Shown: in pieces, positions 1 to 7,251 of the stretch
Position numbering within the stretch: the stretch's first letter is position 1
How the letters are laid out: each line of letters starts with the position of its first letter
Assembly (NCBI GenBank): GCA_947652735.1
Contig: CANTEG010000002.1
Span: 62,001-126,000 of the forward strand
Reading direction: 5' to 3'
DNA length: 64,000 nucleotides
Source: an uncultured Lachnospiraceae bacterium
GTDB taxonomy: Bacteria; Bacillota; Clostridia; Lachnospirales; Lachnospiraceae
Position numbers and translations under genes: made by a program
Notes under the pieces: generated by a model
Told to the model about the DNA's origin: nothing
The model's input: the letters and a program-made list of their open reading frames with translations, nothing else
The model's database searches: none

Positions 1-753
1 GGTGCGATTGCCAAGGTTATGGGTTTTGTAGAGCTGGAAGACCTGTATGCAATATGTAAGGACACTCTTGGAAGAAAATATCCTGCTTCTCTTTCACAAA
101 ACATGGAAGGAATCAGGAGAGGCTATGAGGAAGTAACATCTTCATATGAAATTGCACAAAAGAACCGAACGGACAAAACAGCAAATGCAAGAATAGATGA
201 AACAGCAGACAATAAAACAAATGTAAGAACAGACGAAAAAACAGATGAGAGAATAAACAAGAGAACAGACGAGGCGGTGGAAAAAGTGTCCTGTGGCAAT
301 TGTCAGCCTTCGTCCCCATGGGGATATGAAACAGCCCCCATTGGTGGAATCAATCCGTGCTTCGGAAATAGTGTGGAAAATGATTTGTCACCTTCCAGAC
401 AGGGATATTTCCCTATATTTATTCCAGAAAAATGTATTAACTGCGGGCTGTGTGATACAACCTGTCCTGATATGGTTTTTCAATTTCAAAAAGGGGAATT
501 TAAGGGAAGAGAAATGATGCTTAATAAGGGTTTGGATTATTACCATTGTAAAGGATGCTTAAGATGTGTGTCTGTATGTCCGGTAGGGGCTTTGGTTCGT
601 GGTGTGGAGGCAGAGCATCCACGCAAAAAATATTTTATGCCGAATCAGGAGCTTTTAAGAACGCCTGACAATTATGAAAAGGCAGGATATGATGGTTATA
701 TCACCTCGGAAGCCTTTTTGACAGAGCAACGCATAAAAGGAGGGGAGGTATGA
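1..753 (+). CDS. 2-oxoacid:ferredoxin oxidoreductase, gamma subunit fused to a 2[4Fe-4S] ferredoxin domain (5' partial)
   Basis: The reading frame is open from base 1, so the start lies upstream; 250 residues are present. The first ~45 residues look like the end of a 2-oxoacid:ferredoxin oxidoreductase gamma domain. The C-terminal part carries two [4Fe-4S] motifs, CINCGLCDTTCP (Cys145, 148, 151, 155) and CKGCLRCVSVCP (Cys183, 186, 189, 193), as in the delta/ferredoxin subunit. Between them is a hydrophilic Thr/Asp/Lys/Arg-rich linker (about residues 55-100) with a repeated RTDE-like unit, an unusual insert. Family knowledge: these subunits pass electrons from oxidative 2-oxoacid decarboxylation to ferredoxin. 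The gene ends one base before the alpha-beta gene, so the two form an operon. The substrate (2-oxoglutarate, pyruvate or a branched-chain 2-oxoacid) cannot be decided from sequence reading. Confidence 0.85.
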   Translation, partial: GAIAKVMGFVELEDLYAICKDTLGRKYPASLSQNMEGIRRGYEEVTSSYEIAQKNRTDKTANARIDETADNKTNVRTDEKTDERINKRTDEAVEKVSCGNCQPSSPWGYETAPIGGINPCFGNSVENDLSPSRQGYFPIFIPEKCINCGLCDTTCPDMVFQFQKGEFKGREMMLNKGLDYYHCKGCLRCVSVCPVGALVRGVEAEHPRKKYFMPNQELLRTPDNYEKAGYDGYITSEAFLTEQRIKGGEV

Positions 754-754
754 C

Positions 755-3049
755 ATGCAGGAATATAAACAGACAATAGAGTTTGCAAACGGAAATGAAA
801 TGGCATCTATGGCAATTAAGCAGATAGGTTATGATTTGATGGGATATTATCCTATTACGCCGTCCACACAGATAGCAGAAAATTTGGACTTGATGAAAGC
901 AGAGGGAAAGACGGATTTAATTATGATTGCCGCAGAGGGAGAACACAGTGCGGCGGGAATCTGCTATGGTGCAGCGGTAGCGGGAGGCAGGGTGATTAAC
1001 GCAACCAGTGCCAATGGGCTGCTCTATGCGCTTGAACAATTTCCCGTCCAGTCAGGAACCAGATATCCAATGGTTATGAACGTGGCTTGCAGGACTGTTT
1101 CGGGACCTCTTTCCATAAAAGGCGACCATAGTGATATCATGTACATGTTAAATGCGGGATGGCCCATATTATTTGCCCATTCCCCGCAACAGGTATATGA
1201 CTTCAATCTTGTGGCACTTAAGTTGGCGGAGACTGTAAGGCTGCCTGTGGTGGTTGCCTACGACGGCTTTTTCACCAGTCATCAGAAACGAAGATGCATG
1301 CGTTTTCAACATGATGAGGATGTAAGGCATTTTATAGGAGAAAAAAATGAGCCATATCCGTTTTTTGATATGGAACATCCGATTACCGTAGGGTCTTATA
1401 TGAATGAACCTGATTTGATAAATAACCGTTATCAGCTTCATCTTGCTATGGAGGAAGTAAAAAATGTCCTGCCAAATATTTTTCGTGAGTATGGCATCCT
1501 TTGTGGCAGAAGCTATGAATGGAGTGAGGGTTACTGCCATGAAGATGCCAAAATACTTTTAGTGCTCCTCGGTTCCTCCTTTGATACAGCGACAGTTGCG
1601 GTGGACAGATTGAGAAAGCAGGGAAAAAAAGTCGGTGTGCTTACATTAAATGTTCTGCGTCCATTTCCAGAAGAAGCGCTTGCCAAAATGCTTCAGCTTG
1701 CCAGTCATATTTTGATTGCTGACAGACAGGACAGCTACGGTGGAATTGGCGGGAATCTTTCTATGGAAATACGTGCTGTAATGCAGAAATATGGCTGTGC
1801 GGGAAAGGTGAAAAACCTTGTTTATGGGCTTGGCGGTAAAGATTTTTATGTTGAGGATGCCATTGCCATGTTTGAACTGGCAGAGCAAGAAAATGCAATA
1901 AACTCCTATTATTATGGTGTGGAAAGGGGAGATTCTAAGCAGGCAGTATCGGAGCAGGAACGGTTTTTTGCTCCTCTTTTGGCAGAACAGACAAGGATTT
2001 CGGCAACTGTGGTTAAAGAAGAACCCACAGAAAAAGAGCAGATATCAGAAAACAGCCAGATAACAAGAGCAGTAGATTTACAGGGAAATAAACAGGTAAT
2101 AGGAGGGCAGATTAATCAGACAACGGCCATGCCTAAACGACTTGCACCAGGACATGGTGCCTGCCCGGGATGTGGAATTCCTGTTAATGTCAATATGCTT
2201 CTAAGGGCGATTGAAGAGCCTGTCGTGTTATTGTTTCAGACGGGCTGTGGGATGATTGTAACAACGCCTTATCCAAAGACAAGCTTTAAGGTGCCTTATG
2301 TGCATAATCTTTTCCAAAATGGTGCTGCAACATTAAGCGGATTAGCTGAAATCTGCTATAGAAAGCAGGAAAAAGGAGAAATTCCACAAGGCGATATTGT
2401 GTTTATTATGGTAAGTGGAGACGGTGGTATGGATATCGGTATGGGCTCTGCCCTTTCTACAGCAATGCGGGGGCATAGGCTGCTTCTGTTTGAGTACGAT
2501 AATGGCGGTTACATGAATACTGGATATCAGTACTCTTATTCAACGCCAAAGGGGGCTGTGAGTGCTACCTCACATGTGGGGAAATGTCAGTATGGAAAAC
2601 AGCAGTTCCATAAAGATATGCCACAGCTTATGGCGGCAACAGGTATTCCATATGTGGCAACCGTGGCGGAATCTAATCCTGTGGATTTTATTAAAAAGGC
2701 GGCAAAGGCAGCAGATTATGCAAAAAAAGAGGGTTGTGCTTATGTAAAAGCAATTTCTGCATGTCCACTAAACTGGAATGATACGCCTGATAAGGAAAGG
2801 CAGGTCATTGAGGCGGCAGTCAATTGTTGTTATTTCCCGCTTTATGAGGTGGAACGGGGAATCACAATCTTAAGCTATAATCCGCAGAAGAATGGGAAAA
2901 AGATTCCAGTACTTGACTGGCTTTCCATGATGGGAAGAACAAAGCATTTAGTAAAGGATGAATATAAGATGGTGGTTGAATCCTTACAGGAAGAAGTTGA
3001 CAGACGGTTTCAGCGCCTTTTGGCAAAGTCGGAAAGTCCTTATTTATAA
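755..3049 (+). CDS. 2-oxoacid:ferredoxin oxidoreductase, fused alpha-beta subunits
   Basis: 764 residues. Residues 1-400 match the alpha (KorA/VorB type) subunit: the GYYPITPSTQIAE start, the AAEGEHSAAG segment and the C-terminal transketolase-like domain with PFPEEAL. A Gln/Glu/Thr-rich linker (about 405-458) leads into a beta subunit (about 460-764) with GHGACPGCG and a thiamine diphosphate motif GDGGMDIGMG...NGGYMNTG (about 554-592). The enzyme converts a 2-oxoacid plus CoA to acyl-CoA, CO2 and reduced ferredoxin in the cytoplasm. Alpha and beta are usually separate genes, so the fusion is notable. A strong Shine-Dalgarno (GGAGGGGAGG, 740-749) precedes the ATG. A rho-independent terminator follows directly, so this is the last gene of the operon. 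The substrate is undetermined. Confidence 0.9.
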   Translation: MQEYKQTIEFANGNEMASMAIKQIGYDLMGYYPITPSTQIAENLDLMKAEGKTDLIMIAAEGEHSAAGICYGAAVAGGRVINATSANGLLYALEQFPVQSGTRYPMVMNVACRTVSGPLSIKGDHSDIMYMLNAGWPILFAHSPQQVYDFNLVALKLAETVRLPVVVAYDGFFTSHQKRRCMRFQHDEDVRHFIGEKNEPYPFFDMEHPITVGSYMNEPDLINNRYQLHLAMEEVKNVLPNIFREYGILCGRSYEWSEGYCHEDAKILLVLLGSSFDTATVAVDRLRKQGKKVGVLTLNVLRPFPEEALAKMLQLASHILIADRQDSYGGIGGNLSMEIRAVMQKYGCAGKVKNLVYGLGGKDFYVEDAIAMFELAEQENAINSYYYGVERGDSKQAVSEQERFFAPLLAEQTRISATVVKEEPTEKEQISENSQITRAVDLQGNKQVIGGQINQTTAMPKRLAPGHGACPGCGIPVNVNMLLRAIEEPVVLLFQTGCGMIVTTPYPKTSFKVPYVHNLFQNGAATLSGLAEICYRKQEKGEIPQGDIVFIMVSGDGGMDIGMGSALSTAMRGHRLLLFEYDNGGYMNTGYQYSYSTPKGAVSATSHVGKCQYGKQQFHKDMPQLMAATGIPYVATVAESNPVDFIKKAAKAADYAKKEGCAYVKAISACPLNWNDTPDKERQVIEAAVNCCYFPLYEVERGITILSYNPQKNGKKIPVLDWLSMMGRTKHLVKDEYKMVVESLQEEVDRRFQRLLAKSESPYL

Positions 3050-3083
3050 AAAACAAACTGTGATTGCAGGTTAATATATTTTG

Positions 3084-3133
3084 AAAAACAGCAGACGGCA
3101 GGGAAATAAAATCTGACCGTCTGCTGTTTTTCT
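3084..3133 (+). terminator. Rho-independent terminator of the oxidoreductase operon
   Basis: A 15-bp perfect inverted repeat: AAAAACAGCAGACGG (3084-3098) pairs with CCGTCTGCTGTTTTT (3117-3131), with an 18-base loop, and the descending arm ends in a T run. It starts 35 bases after the stop codon. The A/T ends of the stem allow it to act in both directions. Confidence 0.93.
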
Positions 3134-3195
3134 TGGAGTAATTTTACAGGAAAATAATATAATGTAGTCAACGTATACTTTTTATTTTGAATAAA

Positions 3196-3509
3196 AATGT
3201 ACGTGGGGCGATAGAGGAAGCAACAGGGGCGGATTGTCTTGAATTATCAGTGGAAAAGAGAAAAAATTTAGATACATATGGTGCGGTTATTTTGGAGGCT
3301 GGGCATGTGTGGGTAATATTAGCAAACTTAATTGGTTTAAAGATAATATGAATAAATGGACCAATAAGAAGCTAATTGTATTTTGTGTTGGCGGAAGTCC
3401 GATAGACAATCAAGAAATTGAACAATTTCTCGCAAAGAATTTAAAAGAGTATAAATACAATTTTCCCCAGATTGACTTATTGAACATTGTTCTATATAAT
3501 ATAATTTGA
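3196..3509 (+). pseudogene. Flavodoxin-domain remnant, frameshifted and truncated at both ends
   Basis: From about 3196 one frame reads NVRGAIEEATGADCLEL and then YGAVILEAG. A shift of frame near 3300-3308 continues as CVGNISKLNWFKDN and IVFCVGGSPIDNQEIEQF up to about 3455. Together these pieces match the middle of a flavodoxin-like domain (the kind whose core reads GAGVCVGNI followed by a KK[VI]..[FA]VGGSP strand). No N-terminal P-loop and no C-terminal third are present; the second frame runs into the regulator promoter and stops at 3509. The downstream operon also encodes a flavodoxin-fold protein, so this may be the relic of a related gene. A GTG at 3309 could still start a 66-residue peptide, but I think it is not functional. 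Confidence 0.7.
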
Positions 3510-3520
3510 ACAATGTTCAA
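3472..3520 (+). promoter_or_regulatory. Promoter with two palindromic operators for the TetR gene
   Basis: TTGACT (3472-3477), a 17-bp spacer and TATAAT (3495-3500) form a good sigma-A promoter. The spacer contains GAACATTGTTC (3482-3492, palindromic arms GAACA/TGTTC). A second, perfect 15-bp palindrome TTGAACAATGTTCAA lies at 3506-3520 around the transcription start. Both share the same half-site, as expected for a TetR dimer repressing its own operon. The Shine-Dalgarno GGAGGGG follows at 3521-3527. Confidence 0.85.
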
Positions 3521-3530
3521 GGAGGGGATT

Positions 3531-4103
3531 ATGGATAATAAAGAAATCATTATTCAAGCCACGATAGACCTCATCAGTGAAAAGGGTGAGCAAATGGATG
3601 GCATTACAGTACGGGAGATATGTAAAAAAGCAAATGTAGGGTTAGGTCTTGTGAATTATCATTTTGGAAATAAAGATAAACTCATAGAAATGTGTGTGGA
3701 ACGTATTGTGAATGGTATCATTGATAGCTTCCATATCATCCGGGAAAAAACTGAAAAACTTACTGACTTTGAAAAGCTTGAATATCTCGGAAACATGACG
3801 TTTACTTTTCTATTTGAACACTATGCCGTGTCAAAAATTTCTATTCTTTCAGATATGCGTATGCCAAAAGAAAACGATAATACGCATAGAACGTACCTTG
3901 CTTATCTTCCGCTTATGTCTGCCTGCCGCCCGGATTGGGATGAAAAAACGCTTGAACGCAAAACATTTTATTTGATTACCGTGATGCAGCAGTCCTTTTT
4001 GCGGCATAAAGTAATCATGCAGCTCTATGGACTGGATTTGACTGTTCCAGAAGAACGGAAGAAATTTCATGAAGCGGTATTGCACGATATTTTGGAGGTT
4101 TAG
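3531..4103 (+). CDS. TetR/AcrR family transcriptional regulator
   Basis: 190 residues from the ATG at 3531, which has GGAGGGG three bases upstream. An earlier in-frame ATG at 3513 lies inside the operator palindrome and lacks a ribosome site. The N-terminal 50 residues form the TetR helix-turn-helix: AT.DLISEKG followed by ITVREICKKANVGLGLVNYHFGNKDKLI. The rest is a helical ligand-binding domain that I cannot assign to a ligand. The gene is three bases from the flavodoxin-fold gene, so it probably represses its own operon through the GAACA/TGTTC palindromes in its promoter. The inducer may be a compound that the neighbouring reductase acts on (inference). Confidence 0.93.
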   Translation: MDNKEIIIQATIDLISEKGEQMDGITVREICKKANVGLGLVNYHFGNKDKLIEMCVERIVNGIIDSFHIIREKTEKLTDFEKLEYLGNMTFTFLFEHYAVSKISILSDMRMPKENDNTHRTYLAYLPLMSACRPDWDEKTLERKTFYLITVMQQSFLRHKVIMQLYGLDLTVPEERKKFHEAVLHDILEV

Positions 4104-4106
4104 CTT

Positions 4107-4826
4107 ATGCAAATTACAGTAATAAATGGAACAGAAAAATATGGTGTAACCTACCGTTTAAAAGAAATATTTCTGGAGCAGTTTCGGGAGAAATCAGATA
4201 TCAGGGAATTTTATCTGCCAAAGGACTGTCCTGCTTTTTGCTCAGGCTGTGCAAACTGTATAATGAGAGGTGAACATATATGTAAAGATGCGGAATATAT
4301 ACAAAAAATTGTATCGTCGCTATTAGAATCCGATTTGATTATAATGACCAGCCCTGCTTATGTGATGCATGCAACAGGCTCCATGAAAGCATTGCTTGAC
4401 CATCTTGCATATTTATGGATGCCGCATCGTCCTGCTCCCGAAATGTTTACAAAACATGTGGTCATTATTACGCAATGCCTTGGAGCAGGGGCAAAGTCCG
4501 CAGCGAAAGACATAAAACACAGTCTTTCATGGTGGGGCATTTCCCAAATCACAGTGTTTACAGGGAAACTTATGGGAGATATCGTCTGGGAAAGGCTTGC
4601 GGAAAAGAAACGCATAGAGCTTACGAAAAAAATAAGTCATCTGTCAGACAAAGCTTTTCATATCAATTTTGAAAGACCTGCAAAGGTTAATGCAAGCACA
4701 AGGATAAAATTTCTTTTCTGCCGCATGATGCAGAAAGCATTACATGAAAGTGACCCTGATTATCTTGACGGAAAGCATTGGGCGAAGATGGGATGGCTTG
4801 GAAAGAGCAGACCTTGGAGCGTTTAG
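4107..4826 (+). CDS. Flavodoxin-fold NAD(P)H-dependent oxidoreductase (FMN reductase family)
   Basis: 239 residues, ATG preceded by GGAGG (4095-4099) within the end of the TetR gene. The N-terminus has the flavodoxin-like strand-loop ITVINGTEKYGVTYRLKEIF, then a cysteine cluster CPAFCSGCANCIMRGEHIC (about residues 37-56) and the FMN-contacting loop LIIMTSPAYVMHATGSMKALLDHL. This order is typical of flavodoxin-family and iron-sulfur flavoprotein-like NADPH-dependent reductases. The four close cysteines might bind a metal or cluster, or be redox-active; that is inference. It is co-transcribed with the TetR regulator. Physiological substrates of such reductases (quinones, nitro or azo compounds) cannot be chosen from sequence alone. 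Confidence 0.82.
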   Translation: MQITVINGTEKYGVTYRLKEIFLEQFREKSDIREFYLPKDCPAFCSGCANCIMRGEHICKDAEYIQKIVSSLLESDLIIMTSPAYVMHATGSMKALLDHLAYLWMPHRPAPEMFTKHVVIITQCLGAGAKSAAKDIKHSLSWWGISQITVFTGKLMGDIVWERLAEKKRIELTKKISHLSDKAFHINFERPAKVNASTRIKFLFCRMMQKALHESDPDYLDGKHWAKMGWLGKSRPWSV

Positions 4827-4929
4827 AAAATAGAAGCTATAAAAATAAAGTGGTACTTATATCTAAATTTTGTTGTTCTTCAATGATAACTCAGACAAAA
4901 ATAATATGAATCTGTCATGTTAATATACT

Positions 4930-4958
4930 TTGACTTTGATGAATGTGTTGTATATTAT
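4930..4958 (+). promoter_or_regulatory. Probable sigma-A promoter of the GNAT gene
   Basis: TTGACT (4930-4935), a 17-bp spacer and TATTAT (4953-4958), about 55 bases before the chosen start of the acetyltransferase gene. No operator is evident. Confidence 0.6.
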
Positions 4959-5012
4959 AATAAACAGGAACTTGGATTGAAAATATTTATATATTTGAAA
5001 GGCAGAGCAAAA

Positions 5013-5468
5013 ATGATTATAAAAAGAGCAGGAAAAAATGAGTTGCAGGAAATACTTGACTTACAATATCTTGCATACCAAAGTGAGGCCAAGCTTTTTA
5101 ATAATTCCAATATCCCACCGCTCAGGCAGACTTTAGCCGAGGTAGAAAGCGAATACGAAAAGGGCATTGTTTTAAAAGCGTTAGATGAGAACAACACAAT
5201 AATAGGTTCCGTAAGAGCCTACTATGAAAATGGTACGGTTTATATAGGAAAACTAATGGTACATCCCCAAAAGCAAGGGCAGGGAATCGGAACACAACTG
5301 CTTGTTGCAATGGAAAATGAATATCCAAACCAAAGATATGAGCTTTTTACAAGCACGAAAAGTAAAAAGAATATAGAATTATATGAGAAATCAGGATATA
5401 AAATCTTTAGTGAAAAGCAGATTACTGATGAATTAACATTTGTGTACTTAGAAAAATTAAACTTTTAG
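5013..5468 (+). CDS. GNAT family N-acetyltransferase
   Basis: 151 residues when started at the ATG at 5013, where the protein begins MIIKRAGKNELQEIL, the usual first strand and helix of the GNAT fold. The frame is open back to 4917, but that extension overlaps the promoter and looks non-coding. The acetyl-CoA binding motif is VHPQKQGQGIGTQLL (about residues 82-97), followed by the ELFTSTKSKKNIELYEKSGYK strand-helix-strand of the family end. Such enzymes transfer an acetyl group from acetyl-CoA to an amine; the acceptor is unknown. The gene is monocistronic, with its own promoter. Confidence 0.88.
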   Translation: MIIKRAGKNELQEILDLQYLAYQSEAKLFNNSNIPPLRQTLAEVESEYEKGIVLKALDENNTIIGSVRAYYENGTVYIGKLMVHPQKQGQGIGTQLLVAMENEYPNQRYELFTSTKSKKNIELYEKSGYKIFSEKQITDELTFVYLEKLNF

Positions 5469-5510
5469 GCAATTGCTTGAAATTATTTTGAATGAGAGGA
5501 AGTGGCATGG

Positions 5511-6068
5511 TTGAATAGAGACGAATTTTTAAAGGTGTATTGGAAGCAGTATCAGCTTATGGAGCGTGATTTGATTCAGACAGATGATTATGTATCAATA
5601 GACAAGGATAATTACAATACATTTTCAAATCAATATATGAAATTGTTATTAGTTATATGCAGTGAGATGGACTCCATTGCAGAAGCTCTTTGCAGGCTGC
5701 AAAATGATAAGGTTCCATTTGGAATCATGAATAAGCTGAATGCCCTGACAGAGGAATACCCTAAGCTGAAAAATTACAGGGTAAACACAAAATACCCATA
5801 TGATATTAAGAACATTTCTCCGTTGGTAAAGTTTGCAGATGCTACATCGGATTGGTGGCAGGCATATAATGATGTTAAGCATAGAAGAATGGAGACAAAT
5901 GAGGCAGGTCGGTCTAATTATACAAAAGCGAATCTTAAAAATGTGTTATTTGCAATGGCAGCGTTGTATATTTTGAACCGAAAGCTTTATGACAGCTTGG
6001 AGGATGATGGAAAAGCAAGTGATGAAATTCTGATATCAAATCTGTTCGAGAGTCGGTTGATGCTATGA
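5511..6068 (+). CDS. Helical protein of unknown family, possibly HEPN-like
   Basis: About 185 residues. Two starts are possible: GTG at 5502, only one base from the GAGAGGA Shine-Dalgarno (5494-5500), or TTG at 5511, with a 10-base spacing, which I prefer. The protein is mainly helical. Its best landmark is SDWWQAYNDVKHRRM (about residue 115), a pattern I recall from small helical, HEPN-like proteins in phage and accessory regions, but the canonical Rx4-6H is not present, so this is only a suggestion. It precedes a DUF3644/HEPN gene by about 50 bases and is probably co-transcribed with it. Codon use is AT-rich. No function is assigned. Confidence 0.65.
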   Translation: MNRDEFLKVYWKQYQLMERDLIQTDDYVSIDKDNYNTFSNQYMKLLLVICSEMDSIAEALCRLQNDKVPFGIMNKLNALTEEYPKLKNYRVNTKYPYDIKNISPLVKFADATSDWWQAYNDVKHRRMETNEAGRSNYTKANLKNVLFAMAALYILNRKLYDSLEDDGKASDEILISNLFESRLML

Positions 6069-6119
6069 TGGTACGCAGGGGAAGAATATAAATAAAAACA
6101 ATACGCAGGGGAGAATTGT

Positions 6120-7073
6120 ATGATACAGGAAAAACTAATAGAAAAGTCAAAAGAAGCCTTTGTAATGGCGATTGAAATTTATAATAAACCTACAATTAGG
6201 TATCGTGTTGAAGGCTTTAGTTTCTTTATATGTAATGCATGGGAATTAATGTTAAAAGCACACATGATTAATAAATTTGGAGAAGACAGTATCTATTATA
6301 AAGACAATAAAGACAGGACGATTACATTAGAAAATTGTCTGCATAAGATTTTTACGAATGAAAAATCACCATTGCGGAGAAATTTAGCTAAGATAATTGA
6401 ACTTAGAAATACAAGTACGCATTATGTGACAGAAGAATATGAAATGATTTATATCCCATTGTTTCAAGCATGTGTCTTAAATTTTGTTGAAAAGATGCAG
6501 ATGTTTCATAATGTTGATATGACAGAAGTTATTCCACAAAATTTTTTGACTTTGACGGTAAGTATGAAGGCATTGGATGAGAGCATGATTCGTGCAAAAT
6601 ATCCTGAAGAAATTGCCAATAAGATTATTTTGACAAATGAACAGTTAGAGCCAATGATTGCAGAGAATAACCAAGCATTTGCAATTAAGGTAGAACATTT
6701 GCATTTTATTACCAAGGATAAAACTCAGGCAACATCATTTGTTCATGTGGATAAAAATGCAGAAGCTGGTGTGAAAATTATTAAAGAACTAAAAGACCCT
6801 AATAATACACATAAATATACAATGAAAACTGCAATTAAAGAAATAACAAGAAGATTACAATTGGTAGGAACGGATTTTAATATGAATCAGTACATATTTG
6901 ATTTATTTAATAAAGTATATGGGATTAAAGAAAATGAAGAGTTCTGTTATGTGCACAGACAGTATGCACAGCCATCGTATACATATTCAATGCGCGCAAT
7001 AGATTTAATTGTCGGGGAAATTCAAAAAGACCCTGAAAATGTGGTTGACAGGCTCAAAATGGCAAAAAAATAA
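6120..7073 (+). CDS. DUF3644 (HEPN-superfamily) protein, candidate RNase-type effector
   Basis: 317 residues; ATG at 6120 with AGGGGAGA five bases upstream. The N-terminal half matches DUF3644: YRVEGFSFFICNAWELMLKA (residues 27-46) and IIELRNTSTHYV (92-103). The segment Arg96-Asn-Thr-Ser-Thr-His101 fits the HEPN catalytic pattern R-polar-x3-H, which in active family members forms the RNase site. The C-terminal half (about 180-317) contains a hydrophilic region ending in a possible helical nucleic-acid-binding module. HEPN proteins are common in toxin-antitoxin, abortive-infection and other defence loci (family knowledge). The gene sits between an unknown helical protein and a DUF4062 protein in an AT-rich block. 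The RNase role is inferred from the motif. Confidence 0.8.
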   Translation: MIQEKLIEKSKEAFVMAIEIYNKPTIRYRVEGFSFFICNAWELMLKAHMINKFGEDSIYYKDNKDRTITLENCLHKIFTNEKSPLRRNLAKIIELRNTSTHYVTEEYEMIYIPLFQACVLNFVEKMQMFHNVDMTEVIPQNFLTLTVSMKALDESMIRAKYPEEIANKIILTNEQLEPMIAENNQAFAIKVEHLHFITKDKTQATSFVHVDKNAEAGVKIIKELKDPNNTHKYTMKTAIKEITRRLQLVGTDFNMNQYIFDLFNKVYGIKENEEFCYVHRQYAQPSYTYSMRAIDLIVGEIQKDPENVVDRLKMAKK

Positions 7074-7155
7074 GCTGACCTCAGGGGCAAAGGAATTCTT
7101 GGTTTTTACCTACTCCCATTCGGGAACCCAGCCGTATCCTTCACAGGTTAGCTTA
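7071..7155. repeat. 85-bp imperfect inverted-repeat element after the DUF3644 gene
   Basis: TAAGCTGACCT (7071-7081, starting at the stop codon of the preceding gene) pairs with AGGTTAGCTTA (7145-7155) with one G-T wobble; 63 bases lie between. It lacks a T run, so it is not a standard terminator. The interior is less AT-rich than both neighbours. It could be a folded RNA, a recombination site or a remnant; I found no coding sequence in it. Confidence 0.5.
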
Positions 7156-7251
7156 TTCATAGTATAGCATATGCAAATTAAAAGTCAATATGCACGAAAA
7201 GTTTTTATATATGTATTAAATAACTTAAAGAGAAATATGGGAGGACCAAAG

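Noticed and set aside
3513-3530. Upstream ATG of the TetR gene at 3513
   Set aside because: It lies within the 15-bp operator palindrome without a Shine-Dalgarno, while the ATG at 3531 has GGAGGGG at good spacing.
7071-7155. Integron attC-like site
   Set aside because: The arms do not fit the RYYYAAC...GTTRRRY core, and no integrase or gene cassettes are present.
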